A DNA stretch of 64,000 nucleotides from Anthonomus grandis grandis (GCF_022605725.1 NC_065546.1:46186227-46250226); one strand, 5' to 3'; shown: positions 1-11,876, numbered from the stretch's first letter. Notes: a model not told the origin generated them from the sequence alone. Translations and numbers: made by a program.

Positions 1-20
1 AATATACAAATAGAGATCTA

Positions 21-236
21 ATGAATTCCCTATTTCTTGGATCTGATCCGGTAGTTTCTACAAATCGAAGCCCATCAGTAAAAGCTTCTAAAAATTAAGA
101 TTTAAGCGAAATCGCAAAAAATAATATTATTGATAGTTCTTTAACGGCAGATGTCAAAGAGGCAGGAATTAATTTGGATTTTGCACTGATTAACCTAGAA
201 ACCGAGTCTGAGATAAAATATGACTTTGTCAACCAT
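21..236 (+). pseudogene. Unrecognised coding-like fragment with one in-frame stop
   Basis: One reading frame runs from the ATG at 21 to a TAA ending at 236 with only a single internal TAA at about 96-98. The downstream half has an ordinary protein-like composition (contains NLDFALINLETESEIKYDF). I do not recognise the family. It could be the decayed 3' end of a gene or transposon ORF lying mostly left of the window. The following 550 bases hold no ORF; an AATAAA lies near 433 and could be its poly(A) signal. Confidence 0.25.
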
Positions 237-789
237 TAAATAGTATTATATTATGTATATAGACAGGGTGTTTAAGTTGTAACTATAAAACCAAGTTTAA
301 ATCAAGAATTTCACATCCTGCAGAGTGTAAATTAAATATTTTAACATTTGTATATATTTGTTATCAATTGTTTGTTATTAGGTCCCATCATGTATCACAG
401 TCATCCAAAGAAAAACTGAAACACTTTTTGTGAATAAACCTTTATTTTTACTTATTTTTTCTTTAATTCATAAGTATGTTTTACTGGTTATGTTAGTAAA
501 AAAGACTTAGTATATGTGTTATTCAAGTTTGTTCAAAATTTTAAATACAAAAGCTTAACATCAATTATTTAAATATTTGTGAGTTAATTACCAAATACAA
601 ATCTTTAAACCATTTTGTCGGAGCAAAAGCAGAGAATTTATCTAAAAAACAAGCATCGAAATCGAAAACAAATAAAGGGCTTCAAAGAGGATCTTAACGC
701 CAGAAATCAAGGTAAATCAACTTCTGCGGACTTTTTTTAAAGATGCAGAGGCAATGTCTGTGGGTACACAAATGCCAAATTAGTTAGTA
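237..789. other. AT-rich spacer, no gene seen
   Basis: No convincing coding frame, inverted repeat or RNA gene. The last 150 bases may be decayed N-terminal piggyBac sequence, but I cannot align them. Confidence 0.4.
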
Positions 790-1720
790 TTGGTAAGTAG
801 GCATCTAATAAAATCTATAGATAAAGCAGAAGTTAAAGCAATCATTCGCCTGCTCTATTTCACTGGATTATATAAGGCAAATCGACAAAATACCGCAGAT
901 CTTTGGAACACTGATGGTGGTGGCATTGAGTTGTTCCGTACAACAACGTCACAACAAAGCTATTATAATTTACTACAGTTACTCCGTTTTGACAACGTCA
1001 TTAACAGTTACGTAGGCAAACAACCAGAAGGCCCATTCCGTAAAAGTAACAACCCAAGGTAATAGTTGGTAATGTATAGTTGAACTTTTGATCGAGCCAG
1101 TATCTGGAAAAAAAGGGAACATTCCTTTCGATAACTGGTCTGATAATACAACTACTCAAGATACATTAGCTTACATCAGTTGTAACAGTCAGAAAAAATA
1201 AATGGGAAATACCATTAACTTTGCTAAACATACGTACCAAAGAACGAAGCGGTTCATTCTATACGTAAGTTTACGGCTGTAACATATGTTCTAAAAAAGG
1301 CTAAAAGTGTCAATCTTTCTTCTACCGTTGATTGAATATTTTACATATTCTCAATCACTGCTTCTACTTTGCACAATTATAGTACTATAGTTAAAGAATC
1401 TGGTGATAAAAAATTGCCTAAAATTATCGATTTTTATAGTTCTACAAAGGGCGGTGTTGATGCATTGGATCAACTTTCTGCTAATTTACTAATTACTGGC
1501 CTCTTACATTATTTTTCTCGGTCTTGAATACTGCCAGGGTAAATGCTCAGCTAATATATAAAGAAAATACGAAAAATTACAATTTAAAGAGACGTCCATT
1601 TTAAAAGAGCTGAGTATGCAGCTGATGTCAGAGTTTAGAAGTCAGCGCAGACAGAATCACTTAATCTGTATCACATAAGACATTCTACTCTGGTAAGAGC
1701 ACGCGTTTTAAAGGTGTGAA
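790..1720 (+). pseudogene. piggyBac transposase relic (copy 1)
   Basis: The frame at 790-1062 reads as a piggyBac transposase (DDE_Tnp_1_7): a conserved helix like IIRLLYFTGLYKANRQNTAD, then LLQLLRFDN, followed abruptly by YVGKQPEGPF, which belongs more than 100 residues further on in the family. The first catalytic aspartate region is therefore deleted. Downstream, in shifting frames, are the second aspartate block (NIPFDNW, near 1120) and the third (STKGGVDALDQ, near 1445), then a tail containing YAADVR. Several frameshifts and stops make this dead. No terminal repeats or TTAA pair were found around it. Confidence 0.8.
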
Positions 1721-2185
1721 AATTATGCGACTTTTAAAAAAAAATACTTTTTTTGTAATGTATATGTATATGTAATTTGTAATAATAATACTTCATAATA
1801 AGTTTAAGTTTGACATAATAATATGTAAGTTAGCTATAACATATTTATAAAAGTAGGTGTTCCTATTTTTGAAAATCAGAAGTGATGAAATGCATTAAAG
1901 ATTATTAACACGTTCGCTACCGGAGCTTGAGAAGAAAATCTTGTTCCACAGGCCATGGAAATTTTTCTTATGAAATGATTTTAAATGGCATCAAATTTTT
2001 TAATATTATATTTATAGCATTGAAATAAAGCAAAATAAGCTATTTTTCAACCTGACGCATATTTGCGACGCTGGTCTAGGGATATCTAAAGGACCACATG
2101 TTATATGTATTTAGTGAAAGGAATGTAATTATATAGTAATGGTTGAATAAAAAAACAAAATTTCAAATCCAAAAGATATAATTTA
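1721..2185. other. Spacer between two piggyBac relics
   Basis: AT-rich, no ORF or repeat that I can support. Confidence 0.35.
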
Positions 2186-3543
2186 TTATTTTTCATGAAA
2201 AATTTGAAAACATTCATCAACACATAGGCCAATAGGTAATCCATTATTTGTCTTACAAATTCCGCAGGAATAAAAAGTTTCTTTCCGCAGCTTCTTAGTG
2301 CTACATACTCGGCATCTTATTCTTTTATCCAGTTTTTTAGGAAAATGTTTTGTTTCCGATGTTTTGTTATTAAATGGAAGCACATTTATTATGTTATCAG
2401 CATTCAGTAATTTTTTGGCAAGATCATTTCTAAACTCTAAGTAATTCATTTTACTGGAATGAGTTCTGTTATGTAAGAGGCAAGCATTCCAAGTTGAAAT
2501 ATCCATTACATGAAAAAATAATTTGATATACCATCGTAACGTCTTCCGAGGAGAAGAATAGTAGGAGATCATTTGGTCTGATCTATCTATCTACACCCAA
2601 CAATTTACAATAGTAGAAGGCTTATTTACTAATTTCCCATTTTTAGACTTAACCTCTTTGAATGAAGCATTATGTTTAGTGGATATTGTTGAGACATCTC
2701 GTTTGTCTTTCCATTTTTGCACCAATATATTATTGTGTCTAGCAAAAACAGATTCTCCTTTTTTTAGATTTTTGGCAAATTTAGCTTTTTTTAGTGGAAT
2801 ATATTGTCTAAATAGTAAACGGCCTCGCCATAATAGTAACGCTTCATCTAAAGATAAGTTTTCTCCAGGATAATAAACGTTTTCAATATTTGTGATCAGA
2901 TGATCTAACACCTCAGATATTTTATAAAGGGGACTGGTTTTATTTGATGTTTCATCATAAAACCTTAGACAACGAAGTATACATTTAAACCTATTTCTGC
3001 ACATAGTTTGTGCAAATATAGGGTGATAGTACATAATATCATTACTCCAATACGCTTTGAGATTAGGCATACGAATATTGCCTATTAAAATACACAAACC
3101 TAAAAATTTCTTCAACTTATCTACCGTAACATTTTTCCAATTCTTTAAATTGGATTCACTTAAAATATTTGCTGTATCTAATAATATTTTAGCGTGTTTG
3201 TCCATTCCACAATTTTTTCAAATAAATTATTATCAAACAATAATAAAAAATTATCTTAAGTTGTACTATTTGGCAATAAATTCACTTTTAATCCTTCTTT
3301 GCCGATAAAATCGTGTAATGCTGAATCTGCATCTACTTCTGTCCACTGTGAATTGCTTTCTGAAACATTGATACTACTGCCGCCGTTAGTATTATTTGAA
3401 TTGTCTTCAAAATTTTCACTTTCACTGCAGCTTGATGAGCTGTTCCTATCATGATTTATTTGTAATTTCAGTTATATCTTCTTCACTTGAATATATAACA
3501 CGCCTTTTCTTCATTGTGGATTTCTTACGTAGGGTTGACATCT
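2186..3543 (-). pseudogene. piggyBac transposase relic (copy 2), catalytic core deleted
   Basis: Reads right to left. An N-terminus starting at 3543 (MSTLRKKSTMKKRRVIYSS) runs into acidic, serine-rich sequence after a frameshift near 3460. A second shift near 3215 leads into 3205-2591, with the piggyBac N-terminal domain and the first catalytic block (ENLSLDEALLLWRGR, about 2840). Sequence then jumps to an unrelated-looking stretch (KKGESVFARHNNILVQKW) and, after a stop, resumes at 2572-2186 with the C-terminal helix and a cysteine-rich zinc-binding tail (CRVCSTKK, CGICKTNN, CVDEC). The TxDNW and KGGVD blocks holding aspartates two and three are missing. It differs in sequence from copies 1 and 3, so it is an independent insertion. 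Confidence 0.8.
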
Positions 3544-3829
3544 TGTAAACGCAAAAAATATATTCTAAGGAAAAATATGCAGTTAAACAATATATTATTA
3601 TACCGCATATCTATCTACTTACGGTAAATAAGTGTAATTTTAATATTTAAAAAAATATATAAACCAATTCAATTTGCTTTAATACTTCCAACACTGAACT
3701 GCCAAATTCAACTGCTTCTCATGAACTAACAAATGTTATTAGTTTGTATCGGTATCCATTTTAATGAGGCAACTAAATTGGGATCTTATACAACTTTTGT
3801 GTTGTAAAATTGCATGAGAGGCTATTTTT

Positions 3830-4085
3830 TGAAAAAGTAGAAAACAAGATACAGTGGCGCACTTTCTAGTTTAGGGGCAGAATATATTGCGTTAAGCGAA
3901 GCTGTTAGGAGAGCCATATACCTTCGTTAACTGTTGGATGAACTGACTGGAAAATTGGATGTTAGTATTTTTAACGAAAAGCAATCAAAGCTTCAAGGTT
4001 ATCTGCAAATCCAGTTATTTTTATGAAAATACCAAATGTATATGTAGATATTAGGCCTCATTTTGTGATAGATGCTTTGCAATAA
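3830..4085 (+). pseudogene. Copia-type retrotransposon RNase H relic
   Basis: The frame through 3855-3930 gives ALSSLGAEYIALSEAVRRA, the conserved end of the Ty1/Copia RNase H domain. About 130 bases later YVDIRPHFVIDAL matches the family's HIDVRxHFVREA block. Between them NEKQS corresponds to the usual DNQSA. Several shifts and stops. No LTRs found on either side. Confidence 0.65.
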
Positions 4086-4089
4086 TTTA

Positions 4090-5700
4090 ATTAATATTAA
4101 ATATTTAGCAACGTCAAAATGACAATTGCATTCGCATTCTTACAAATAAATTAAATGGGAATAAACACCAGAGGTTTGTAAAAAAAAACTGGATTTATTG
4201 ATATGTTTATCTTAAATAATTGGAGATGTAATAATTATATTTAAAATCCCCGATGTCAGTACCGTCTTATTCCAGAAATTCTTTAGTTTTTCAAATCTGC
4301 ACTAATAGAAAACTAAATCCTATTCAGACTCTCCCTTTGGATTTATAATTAATCTCTAATTCTTTATCAGTATCATTTCTATCATTAACAATTGTTCTTT
4401 TACAGAAAATGATAATTTTGCATCTAACCTTGTGAGTTATCTTTTAATATTACTGGCTTAACATAAGTGCTACGTAACTTATAATACTATATCCTTGATA
4501 TCACAAATCGTTCAGCAAATATGGCACCTAACTCTTACCAATATTTAACTATTTCTTTAGAAAAATATCTCTGAAAGGCTTTTCTGGATTTGTTCACATG
4601 TGCTATAAATCGAATAATTTTTCTTTGGTTTAAATTGCGTGATGATTAGTAGCTATGTAAGATCTTCCAATCTATTTTCTTGTTTATCTTAAACTGCCTT
4701 AATACTTCTTACTGCAGCTAATGGCGTCTGATGATCTTAGAAATAACAGCTATAATTTTACGTATTACATCCTTCGAACATTTCCTCCAAATTTTCTTTG
4801 ATAAAATATTTTGATATTAGTTTCCTCTAATAACCTGCTTTTCCGTATTTAACTTTATTGGTAATTGCTCCAGTAAAGGTACAATAAATGGAAACACGAG
4901 GTTTGTCAAGGTTATAACAGGATCTCCTTAAATGTGTAGGCAGAAAACCTTTTAATGATTGATGGTGTTAACTAATCACCCAATCAATAACTAATTAACC
5001 CCCGCATAGGATTACTTAAAAATAATTCAATGCGAGAGTGGTTTCTCGCGTAAAATCATTAGGCCGTAAGCTTCTTTTGCAATTTTACTGCTCTGATATA
5101 AAATTTATTTCTATCAATCGAAGTAAATAAGGATAATTATATGGCCATACGTAACAAAATGAGATACTTCATAAATAAATCTGTTTTTCAACGTTGCTTC
5201 GGGTTTCCCGTATATCGACGAAAATTAAATTAGGATATCGTAGGAGGCTGCCACTTGTAATGGCAGAGTAAAATCAAGCTTCAAGAACGTATAAAATTTC
5301 GTTAGTGTCCCATTGTTGTTCCGGATGCCGTAATAATGAAAAGGATAATGCAATATAGTATTTTAGTCTCTATTGACTTCACAAGAGCGGTTGAAGGATA
5401 CTTCTCCATTAATATATATGTATATATAATGTAATTTTTTTCTATGAATGCCAAATATAACAAACTGTTAACAATATTTTTGAAGAATTTTTATTTTATA
5501 GTAATTTATGCAAATCTAGAAAAAACAATCTAGTCTGTAGTAAAATTATTTAAAAAAATATATATTTTTAATTTTTAACACCCTCTAGGTACAAAGGTTA
5601 GACGTTTAGAATATACATTCATATAAAAATTGTTTCATATTTTTAGTTTTATTGTTTTTATTTTCATTTATATAGGTTTTAAATTTTTATTGGAAAATAC
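4090..5700. other. Gene-free AT-rich stretch
   Basis: No ORF above background, no terminal repeats and no recognisable RNA. Probably ancient transposon debris beyond recognition. Confidence 0.35.
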
Positions 5701-5704
5701 CCTC

Positions 5705-5862
5705 TCTAGAGAAAAAATTAAAACTCCAACTCTCAGTCTCATTTAGCAGGTCATCTAGCTATAAGGTCCGATGATGCTTTATTAGCGAAACATGTAACCT
5801 GATTGATACATAAAAAGATATTTTGAGACTGAGACTTGGAGTTTTTATTTTTTCTCTTTGAG
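5705..5862. repeat. Foldback repeat, about 33-bp arms
   Basis: Arms at about 5707-5740 and 5825-5858 are reverse complements with about three mismatches (GAGACTGAGASTTGGAGTTT is shared). The 85-base loop contains the hammerhead-like core described separately. Such a unit could be the terminal part of a Penelope-like element or a short non-autonomous element. Confidence 0.7.
5764..5800 (+). ncRNA. Hammerhead-ribozyme-like core (degenerate type I)
   Basis: All parts of a minimal hammerhead occur in order: stem I AGGT (5764-5767); core CCGATGA (5768-5774, consensus CUGAUGA with U4 to C); one extra T; stem II GCT/AGC closing a TTATT loop (5776-5786); core GAA plus A (5787-5790); a tiny self-complementary stem III ACATGT (5790-5795); the cleavage-site triplet GTA (5794-5796); and ACCT (5797-5800), which pairs exactly with AGGT. 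Penelope-like retroelements and retrozymes are known to carry minimal hammerheads of this layout with very short stem III. The U4 change and the extra base in stem II probably cripple cleavage. Confidence 0.5.
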
Positions 5863-6915
5863 ATAATGGACGAGTTCTTTTAAATACCCTGTCGGTAGAG
5901 TTCCTGAACACCCGGTATAATATACCATAATTTAGGCTTAAGTAAATATCTTAGGCTTAATGGACGGTTTTTTTTCTACTAACTAAAAATTCAACGTTTT
6001 ATCGATGGTAAGTATATTTATTTAGAAGATCATTTTGTAAACGTCTTTAAATAGTATACACTATAACATACTTAACTACGTTACTTACGTTTTAATTACG
6101 TTTAACTGTTATAATTGTATATTAGAATATTAATTGTATATTATTATGAAAATTTAAATACGTTAATTATTCTGCTAGTTTTTGTAATACTTTATTCGTA
6201 TTTTGTAGTTAAAGTTAATTCGTAGGGTTTATTTAGGTTTCTACTTACATCTGGTTAAATATTATCATCTATAGTGTCTAGTTTGACCCCAATTTAGCTT
6301 ATTTAGGTTATATTATTGTAAATCCCTGTATTTTAAATTTTCTAGAATTTGTATACTTGCTCGCTTTGATTGTCACTATTCTTTTAAAATTATTAGTCTC
6401 TTTCGGCAAAAACAATGAAGAAAATTCTAAATATTTCGAAATTGTTTCATCGGATTTTAAAAAGGACGCGCTTCATGACATTTTATTCAGTTTTAATTGT
6501 TTAGTCAGTTTTTACCTTGAAAACAATTAAACGACAGTCAACGCGAGTTAGGTTAGAGTTTTTGACGTTGTCAATAAAAGTGTGTTTTTGAAAATATTCG
6601 TTATAATATTATTAAAATGTAACAATCGTGATATATGTGATGATAACTTCAACGATAAATATCACTATTTAAAACCGTTTAAATAGTGATAAAAGAAATC
6701 ATTTATAACATCCAACAATTCCCATGGGAAATAAATCTACTTGGTTCTTTAAGACAGCAGGAAAATAACCTAAGTTGACAAATAATATACAAAATTAAAT
6801 TAAAAATACTATAACGATATTGGAAACCCAAAAAATTACACAAATTCTACACCACAAGACTTCTTTGTAGACGTGTGGAAGGTCAGCGAATCTTTCGGAA
6901 TCATGGTCAGCCGAG
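5863..6915. other. Gene-free stretch
   Basis: No supported feature. The right part (near 6880-6915) is continuous with 8374 onward once the mariner insertion is removed. Confidence 0.35.
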
Positions 6916-7304
6916 TATACAGGGTATCCCAAAAGTAGACGTCCAAACGAAAGGAGGCGATAGAGGAGGTCAGTAGCAATAAAAAAAAACCCATATATTA
7001 TTATTCATTGTTGATGGTTTAAAATTTATTACCGTTTTTCTGTTTTTCATAAAAATAGTGTCATGAATTCTGTAAATAACTCATAGAAAGAATATCCTCA
7101 CGTATTTGCGTGGTATTTGATATAAATGTTGCCTTAAATAGTGTACTGTTTCATAAGTAATAATTGCATGCAAAACAATTGCTTCTGTCACTACTTAGAA
7201 AATGATAATTTCCCAATGTGTTTAAGTTTTACATACACATTTTTGCGTTTGAATTGATGCTGCTACTAAGCACGTGCTCGACCAAAAATAAACAGTTAAC
7301 GACC

Positions 7305-7747
7305 ATTCGAGCTACCAGGAAGACTTAACGGTGAAAATTAATTACATTTCTTGCAACATAACTTGAACGATTTACTTGAAGACGTATCTGAGACATGTGG
7401 CTGCAACACGACGGAACTCCTGCTCACTCTGCCCGAATCGTAAAGCAACATCTTGATACTACTTTTAATAATCGATGGATTGGAAGGGGAGGAACCATCC
7501 AATGGCCGCCGCGTTCGCCTGACCTGAACCCCTTAGACCCCTCTCCCTTTTTTTATGGGGATATTTCAAAGATTTTGTTTTTATCAATGAAAGCCAAACT
7601 GAAGTAGAACTGCGAAGAAAAATAAGACAAGCGGCCAACGTTATTACCAACAATGACAGAGCCTTTCGGCGCATAAAAAGCAATTTCATCCGCCGTTGCC
7701 GAATGTGTATTAGGGCAGGTGGTTCGCATTTTGAACATTTATTGTGA
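7305..7747 (+). pseudogene. Mariner-type transposase, C-terminal half
   Basis: Frame fragments read LPGRLNGEN, LHFLQHNLNDLLEDVSE, then MWLQHDGTPAHSARIV, WPPRSPDLNPLD and a tail ending SHFEHLL with a stop at 7747. HDG carries the second catalytic aspartate and SPDLNPLD the third, so this is a DDD-type member of the IS630/Tc1/mariner superfamily. Frameshifts at about 7393 and 7545 and an in-frame stop near 7335 inactivate it. The first aspartate and the DNA-binding domain are absent. It sits inside the long inverted repeats of 6918-8371. Confidence 0.8.
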
Positions 7748-8084
7748 TGTTTAATAGCAATAAATTCTTTTTTTTTTCATTATTTAGGATTAGATTATTT
7801 AGTATTACAATATTTTGATTTTTGTCCAAAAACGATTAGTTTTATAAAAATGTCAATCAAAAAAGACTCGTATCACTTATCTGAAAGTATTTCACCATAT
7901 GAGAATCTCCATTAAATAAGTAACTTTTTCTGATAATTTTTAACTTTTTGTAGTAAATTTGTTTCTGCCAGGTTCACTTAAAAGGCAAATAAATTTTAAA
8001 TAAAAATTGAACATATTGAGAAATTATTTTTTTCTTACTAGTGAAAGAAACAATTATGCATCCAAATCATATTTATGAAAGGGT

Positions 8085-8170
8085 GCACTCCTTAGGCACC
8101 GTCTATAGATTACACACAATTACATTACGTTGTAATCTATAGAAGGTGCCTTAGGGTCACACTCGCACTA
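8085..8170. repeat. Near-perfect palindrome inside the mariner element
   Basis: Arms of about 25 bases (8089-8113 and 8131-8155; shared CTATAGATTACA next to GGTGCC) are reverse complements with two mismatches and would form a long hairpin. Outside the arms, GGGTGCACTC and GGTCACACTCG are not complementary, so the hairpin ends there. Confidence 0.65.
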
Positions 8171-8371
8171 AATACTAAGTAAATAAATTATGATATTTTT
8201 GTAATAAGTTTTGCGCATGATGCATGAAGCGATTTTTACAAAAATGAGAAAAATGGAAATAACTTTTAAACCATCAACAATCGGATAATAGTATTTAGGG
8301 TTTTTTTGATTGCAAATGATCTCCTCTATCACCTCCTCTCATTTGGACGTCTACTTTTGGGACACCCTGTA

Positions 8372-8814
8372 TAAGGAGTCGCTTTGGAAGAAGTTAACTG
8401 TTCAATGCAGTGAAGTTCCGAATATTGGCGCTATATTTAAATCGGATATAAATAGTAGTAGCTATATAAAGTGAAAATAAATATTTCTAGTAGTCGTAAA
8501 ATGTATGATCATATTTAGTAGTGTAAATGTGTAAATAAATCAGTTGACTATTTTCGTGCATGGATTATTTTAGTTTACACTTATCGAATGGTAAAACCGC
8601 TACAGTAGACTCTTACTTTTTTTCACGTTATTGACATTCTCAAGTTTTCAAAATTTTAATAAAAAGCAGATTTTCACTATTCGTTTATTATTATTAGAAG
8701 ATCCGGAGGGTAATAGAAAATTAAAAAGTAAAATTTTCCTTCTTACATCGCTATCTCAGTCAGGGTATCATGTAAAGTAGAAATAATTTTTTTTATGTGG
8801 GTGGAGAAACTTTG
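8372..8814. other. Gene-free stretch
   Basis: Nothing supportable between the mariner element and the first direct repeat. Confidence 0.35.
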
Positions 8815-9133
8815 TTAGACACTTTCAAATGACCCAGACAGTAGTTTAGAAGTAAGTTTACTGTGAAAATAAATTACTGGGCTGAAAACACCCCGTACAT
8901 TAAAATATATTTACGTGACTTACGTCAACCTTGAGTAATAAATTACTAAAGCTTATAAAACAAGCAAGTATCGTGGAAAAATATGAGTCTTATGATATAT
9001 TTCGTCAAATATTACGGAATATTTCTAGACTTTCATCGTTGATTTACCTACAAATCTGCCAATATTGTTTACTATACTAATGTTGCTCTATCAAAAACCA
9101 CAGCGCAATTAATATAACCAAAAGTAAAACATT
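8815..9133. repeat. Diverged direct repeat, copy 1
   Basis: Shares ordered blocks with 9897-10213, for example AGTAATAAATTACTAAAG, GATATATTTCGTCAAATA, TTTACCTRCAAATCTG and CAATTAATATAACCAAA. The copies are direct, about 1,080 bases apart and perhaps 75-80% identical by eye. No coding capacity. They could be old LTR-like ends of a lost element or two copies of one repeat family. Confidence 0.6.
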
Positions 9134-9896
9134 AAAAAAATCTCTTTTTTTACTGAAAAACATGCTGAAAAATTTGGTCCTTCGAGTGGGTTTTTTAGCT
9201 TTAAAAGCAAATTTTTATTGTCATTATTAAGGCAAAATTTCTCAGTTTAAGTCGTAAAAGTTCTTTAATCGTCTTTTCCCTGTGGATCTCTTGATCGCTT
9301 GGACTTGTCCTTGCACGATAATAATATTTGATATTGTCCTCATTACCCTAAAGTCTTATCAGTACATACACATCTCAAATTCTTCTAATCTCTTCTTCTA
9401 ATCAGCACTTTCTTCTGTATCCTGGTTTCCATCTCCAGAACAGCATCTGATTTTATATCATTGTAATCATTTGTAGATTTGCTAATATTACCAAATATTT
9501 TGATTTGTTTGCGTGACATGTTCAGTTACTATACAGGACTTCACGTGTTGCAGCCGTATCTCAGATTATTTATTGTGAGGTATCCGAGTATAAATTAAAT
9601 CGCTGGATAAAAGTATATACCTCTGCCAAACACCTCTCTTTTACAGCTTGGTTCTACGAGCCGGATTTTTTTTTGTATTTATAATTATTTGGATCATTGA
9701 ACAGTTTATCATTTAAGTTTTTAATTATTTATTGAATAATTATCTTGAATGAATTATCTTGAATAATTATCTTAAATGATGTGATGTGTCATTTAACTAT
9801 GAGTAAAAGTATATTTAGCAAATACAACCAGATAATACCCTGGTTGACGAAAAAACATTGTTAACATTGCATATTACATGACTAGAAAAATACAAT

Positions 9897-10213
9897 TCCC
9901 AAACGATGCAGACAGTAGCTCAGAAGTAAACTTTATTTTAAACTTTTTTTAACATGTCTGAAAACTGTATATTGAAATATATTAACGTGATTGACAATCC
10001 ACGATTAAAAAGTCGACATTAAGTAATAAATTACTAAAGTGTACAAAAAAAAAACAAGCAACATGCAAAAATATCCATCTTGTGATATATTTCGTCAAAT
10101 AGTATGTTTCTACATTTACTTCGTTAATTTACCTGCAAATCTGGCAATAATGTTCATTGCACTAATTTGGTCCCAACAAAAACTGCACTCCAATTAATAT
10201 AACCAAATGTAGG
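9897..10213. repeat. Diverged direct repeat, copy 2
   Basis: Partner of 8815-9133 (same order of conserved blocks). The 760 bases between the copies contain no recognisable transposon protein. Confidence 0.6.
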
Positions 10214-11455
10214 CCAAAATTTTATGAATAGAATAATAAATAAATGAAAAAAACAAACTAATTGTTAACTTATTGGAAACAAGAGCACTACAAAAATGTG
10301 CAAAGTACGTAAGTAGGTTTGTGTGTTAAGAGAAAAACTACTTAATACATTATGAAGGAAAACAATATAAATCCATACTCTTACTATTATTATTATCTGA
10401 AAGCAAATATTTAATTTAGTCAGATGCAGTTATTTACCATCTTTTCTCATTACGTTCCGTTTAATAAATAAACGCCTAATGGAACTATAAACTTCCTGTG
10501 ATGCGGCTGGGCTTTAATGTAAATTTTTTACGACAGCTGAATGATGTACCTTAATGCTTTATTTGTATGATTTTTTTAAAGGGTAATTTAATTAATGCTT
10601 GTTATTTATATTTAGAAAATGTGTTATGAATTAAATATTTCTACAAATATTTTTCTATGTATTTTTTTTAATTTTAGACCAATGGGTCAGCAAGAATTAA
10701 AAAAACGCTTACAATAAGATATAAATTACTTTAACATAATTTTTGCAAAAATATAAGAACTAATTTTTTTTTAAATATTACAGAATATTTATCTATAAAA
10801 GATATTTTGAAAAAATGCAAAATGTTCAAAAAATATATATATTGTACATTCGAACAAAATATTTTAAAATTTACAAAATTTTCATAATGCGAAAATCATA
10901 TCAGATATAATTTTGAAAAGGTATACTTGACTTTTATCTTACCGTTTTTCAAAATATATAGCGTTTCCACTGTGGTCGTTTAGGTGTAAGGAAAAAAACA
11001 CTCGATGCACAAAAAAAATCGTATTATATTCGTATATACATGGGGAAAATTTAATCAACATATTTAGGTTTGTCATTTAGAAAATAGTTAGTTCAATAAA
11101 AAAACCTTTTGAAACAATCTACATTTGAGCGATAGTCAAAGTTTAAAAATATGTTATAACATTCTGTTGTTACCATTGAAAACTTTATTTCAATGATCTA
11201 TAAGGCGTAAGTGGATATTTTTCACATATTTTTATATAAAATGTAAGTAATTTAGTTAATAAGTCATTATAAATTTATTGTTACTTGGTATCAGACTAAT
11301 GCCGGCTTATCTATTTTTAAATATTGATTCAAATATTTGATAAATATTGCTCCAGCATTCTAAATATTAGTTTAAGATTTTGTTTTAGTGCAAAATATTA
11401 AACTTTTTAATTTAACAAGTTTAATTTTTTTGTTGGATATAGGTCAAAAAAAGTA
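10214..11455. other. Gene-free, strongly AT-rich stretch
   Basis: Runs of A and T, no ORF, no inverted repeat worth reporting. Confidence 0.35.
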
Positions 11456-11460
11456 TTTCA

Positions 11461-11508
11461 AATCATTGACGTTTCGCTTTCTATGGGTTCATCCTTTTTA
11501 AAAATGAT
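11461..11508 (-). other. Degenerate hammerhead-like motif
   Basis: On the minus strand: GGATGA, a 13-base spacer, GAAAC, then GTC and AATGAT, which is complementary to ATCATT upstream (11503-11508). Order and spacing resemble a minimal hammerhead (GAAA, ACGT stem III, GUC site), but the CU of CUGAUGA is lost, stem II barely pairs and stem I is displaced by nine bases. Confidence 0.25.
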
Positions 11509-11876
11509 ATACAAAAACACAAATAAAATCATACTTTATAGCAAGGTTACAAAGGTTAGATTTTTGCAAACAGCAAAAGTAATAATTAGCGCTCAATTAA
11601 AAAATAAATTCAGTCTAATTTAAGTATTTTAAAGAATTGATTATTAAGATGTAACTTGCAAAAAAATTTAAAAAGTAAAGGATTAAAACAGATAACGTAT
11701 ATCAAAATCAAAAGATCCATGTATAGAAAATACGCGAAAAAATCGAAATTGATAATTCTCGTAAAAAATAAATAGAAATTTAAAATATTTGTTAAAAACA
11801 TTTATTCTATGGAAAAACCAACAAAAAAAATGTTGCTCGGAAATTACGAGAATGAAATTGATACTTTTTACAAAAA

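Larger units (their letters stand above)
6918..8371 (+). mobile_element. Mariner-superfamily element with long terminal inverted repeats
   Basis: Starts TACAGGGTATCCCAAAAGTA and ends with the reverse complement of TACAGGGTGTCCCAAAAGTA. TA duplications lie at 6916-6917 and 8372-8373. The inverted repeats continue for roughly 120 bases inward (including GTTGATGGTTTAAAA in both), much longer than classic mariner ends. The 1,454-bp unit is an internally deleted copy: only the C-terminal half of the transposase is left (7305-7747). Confidence 0.85.

Noticed and set aside
4930..5000. TTAACTAATC/GATTAGTTAA-like palindromes as a transposon end
   Set aside because: AT-rich short symmetry only; no partner end.
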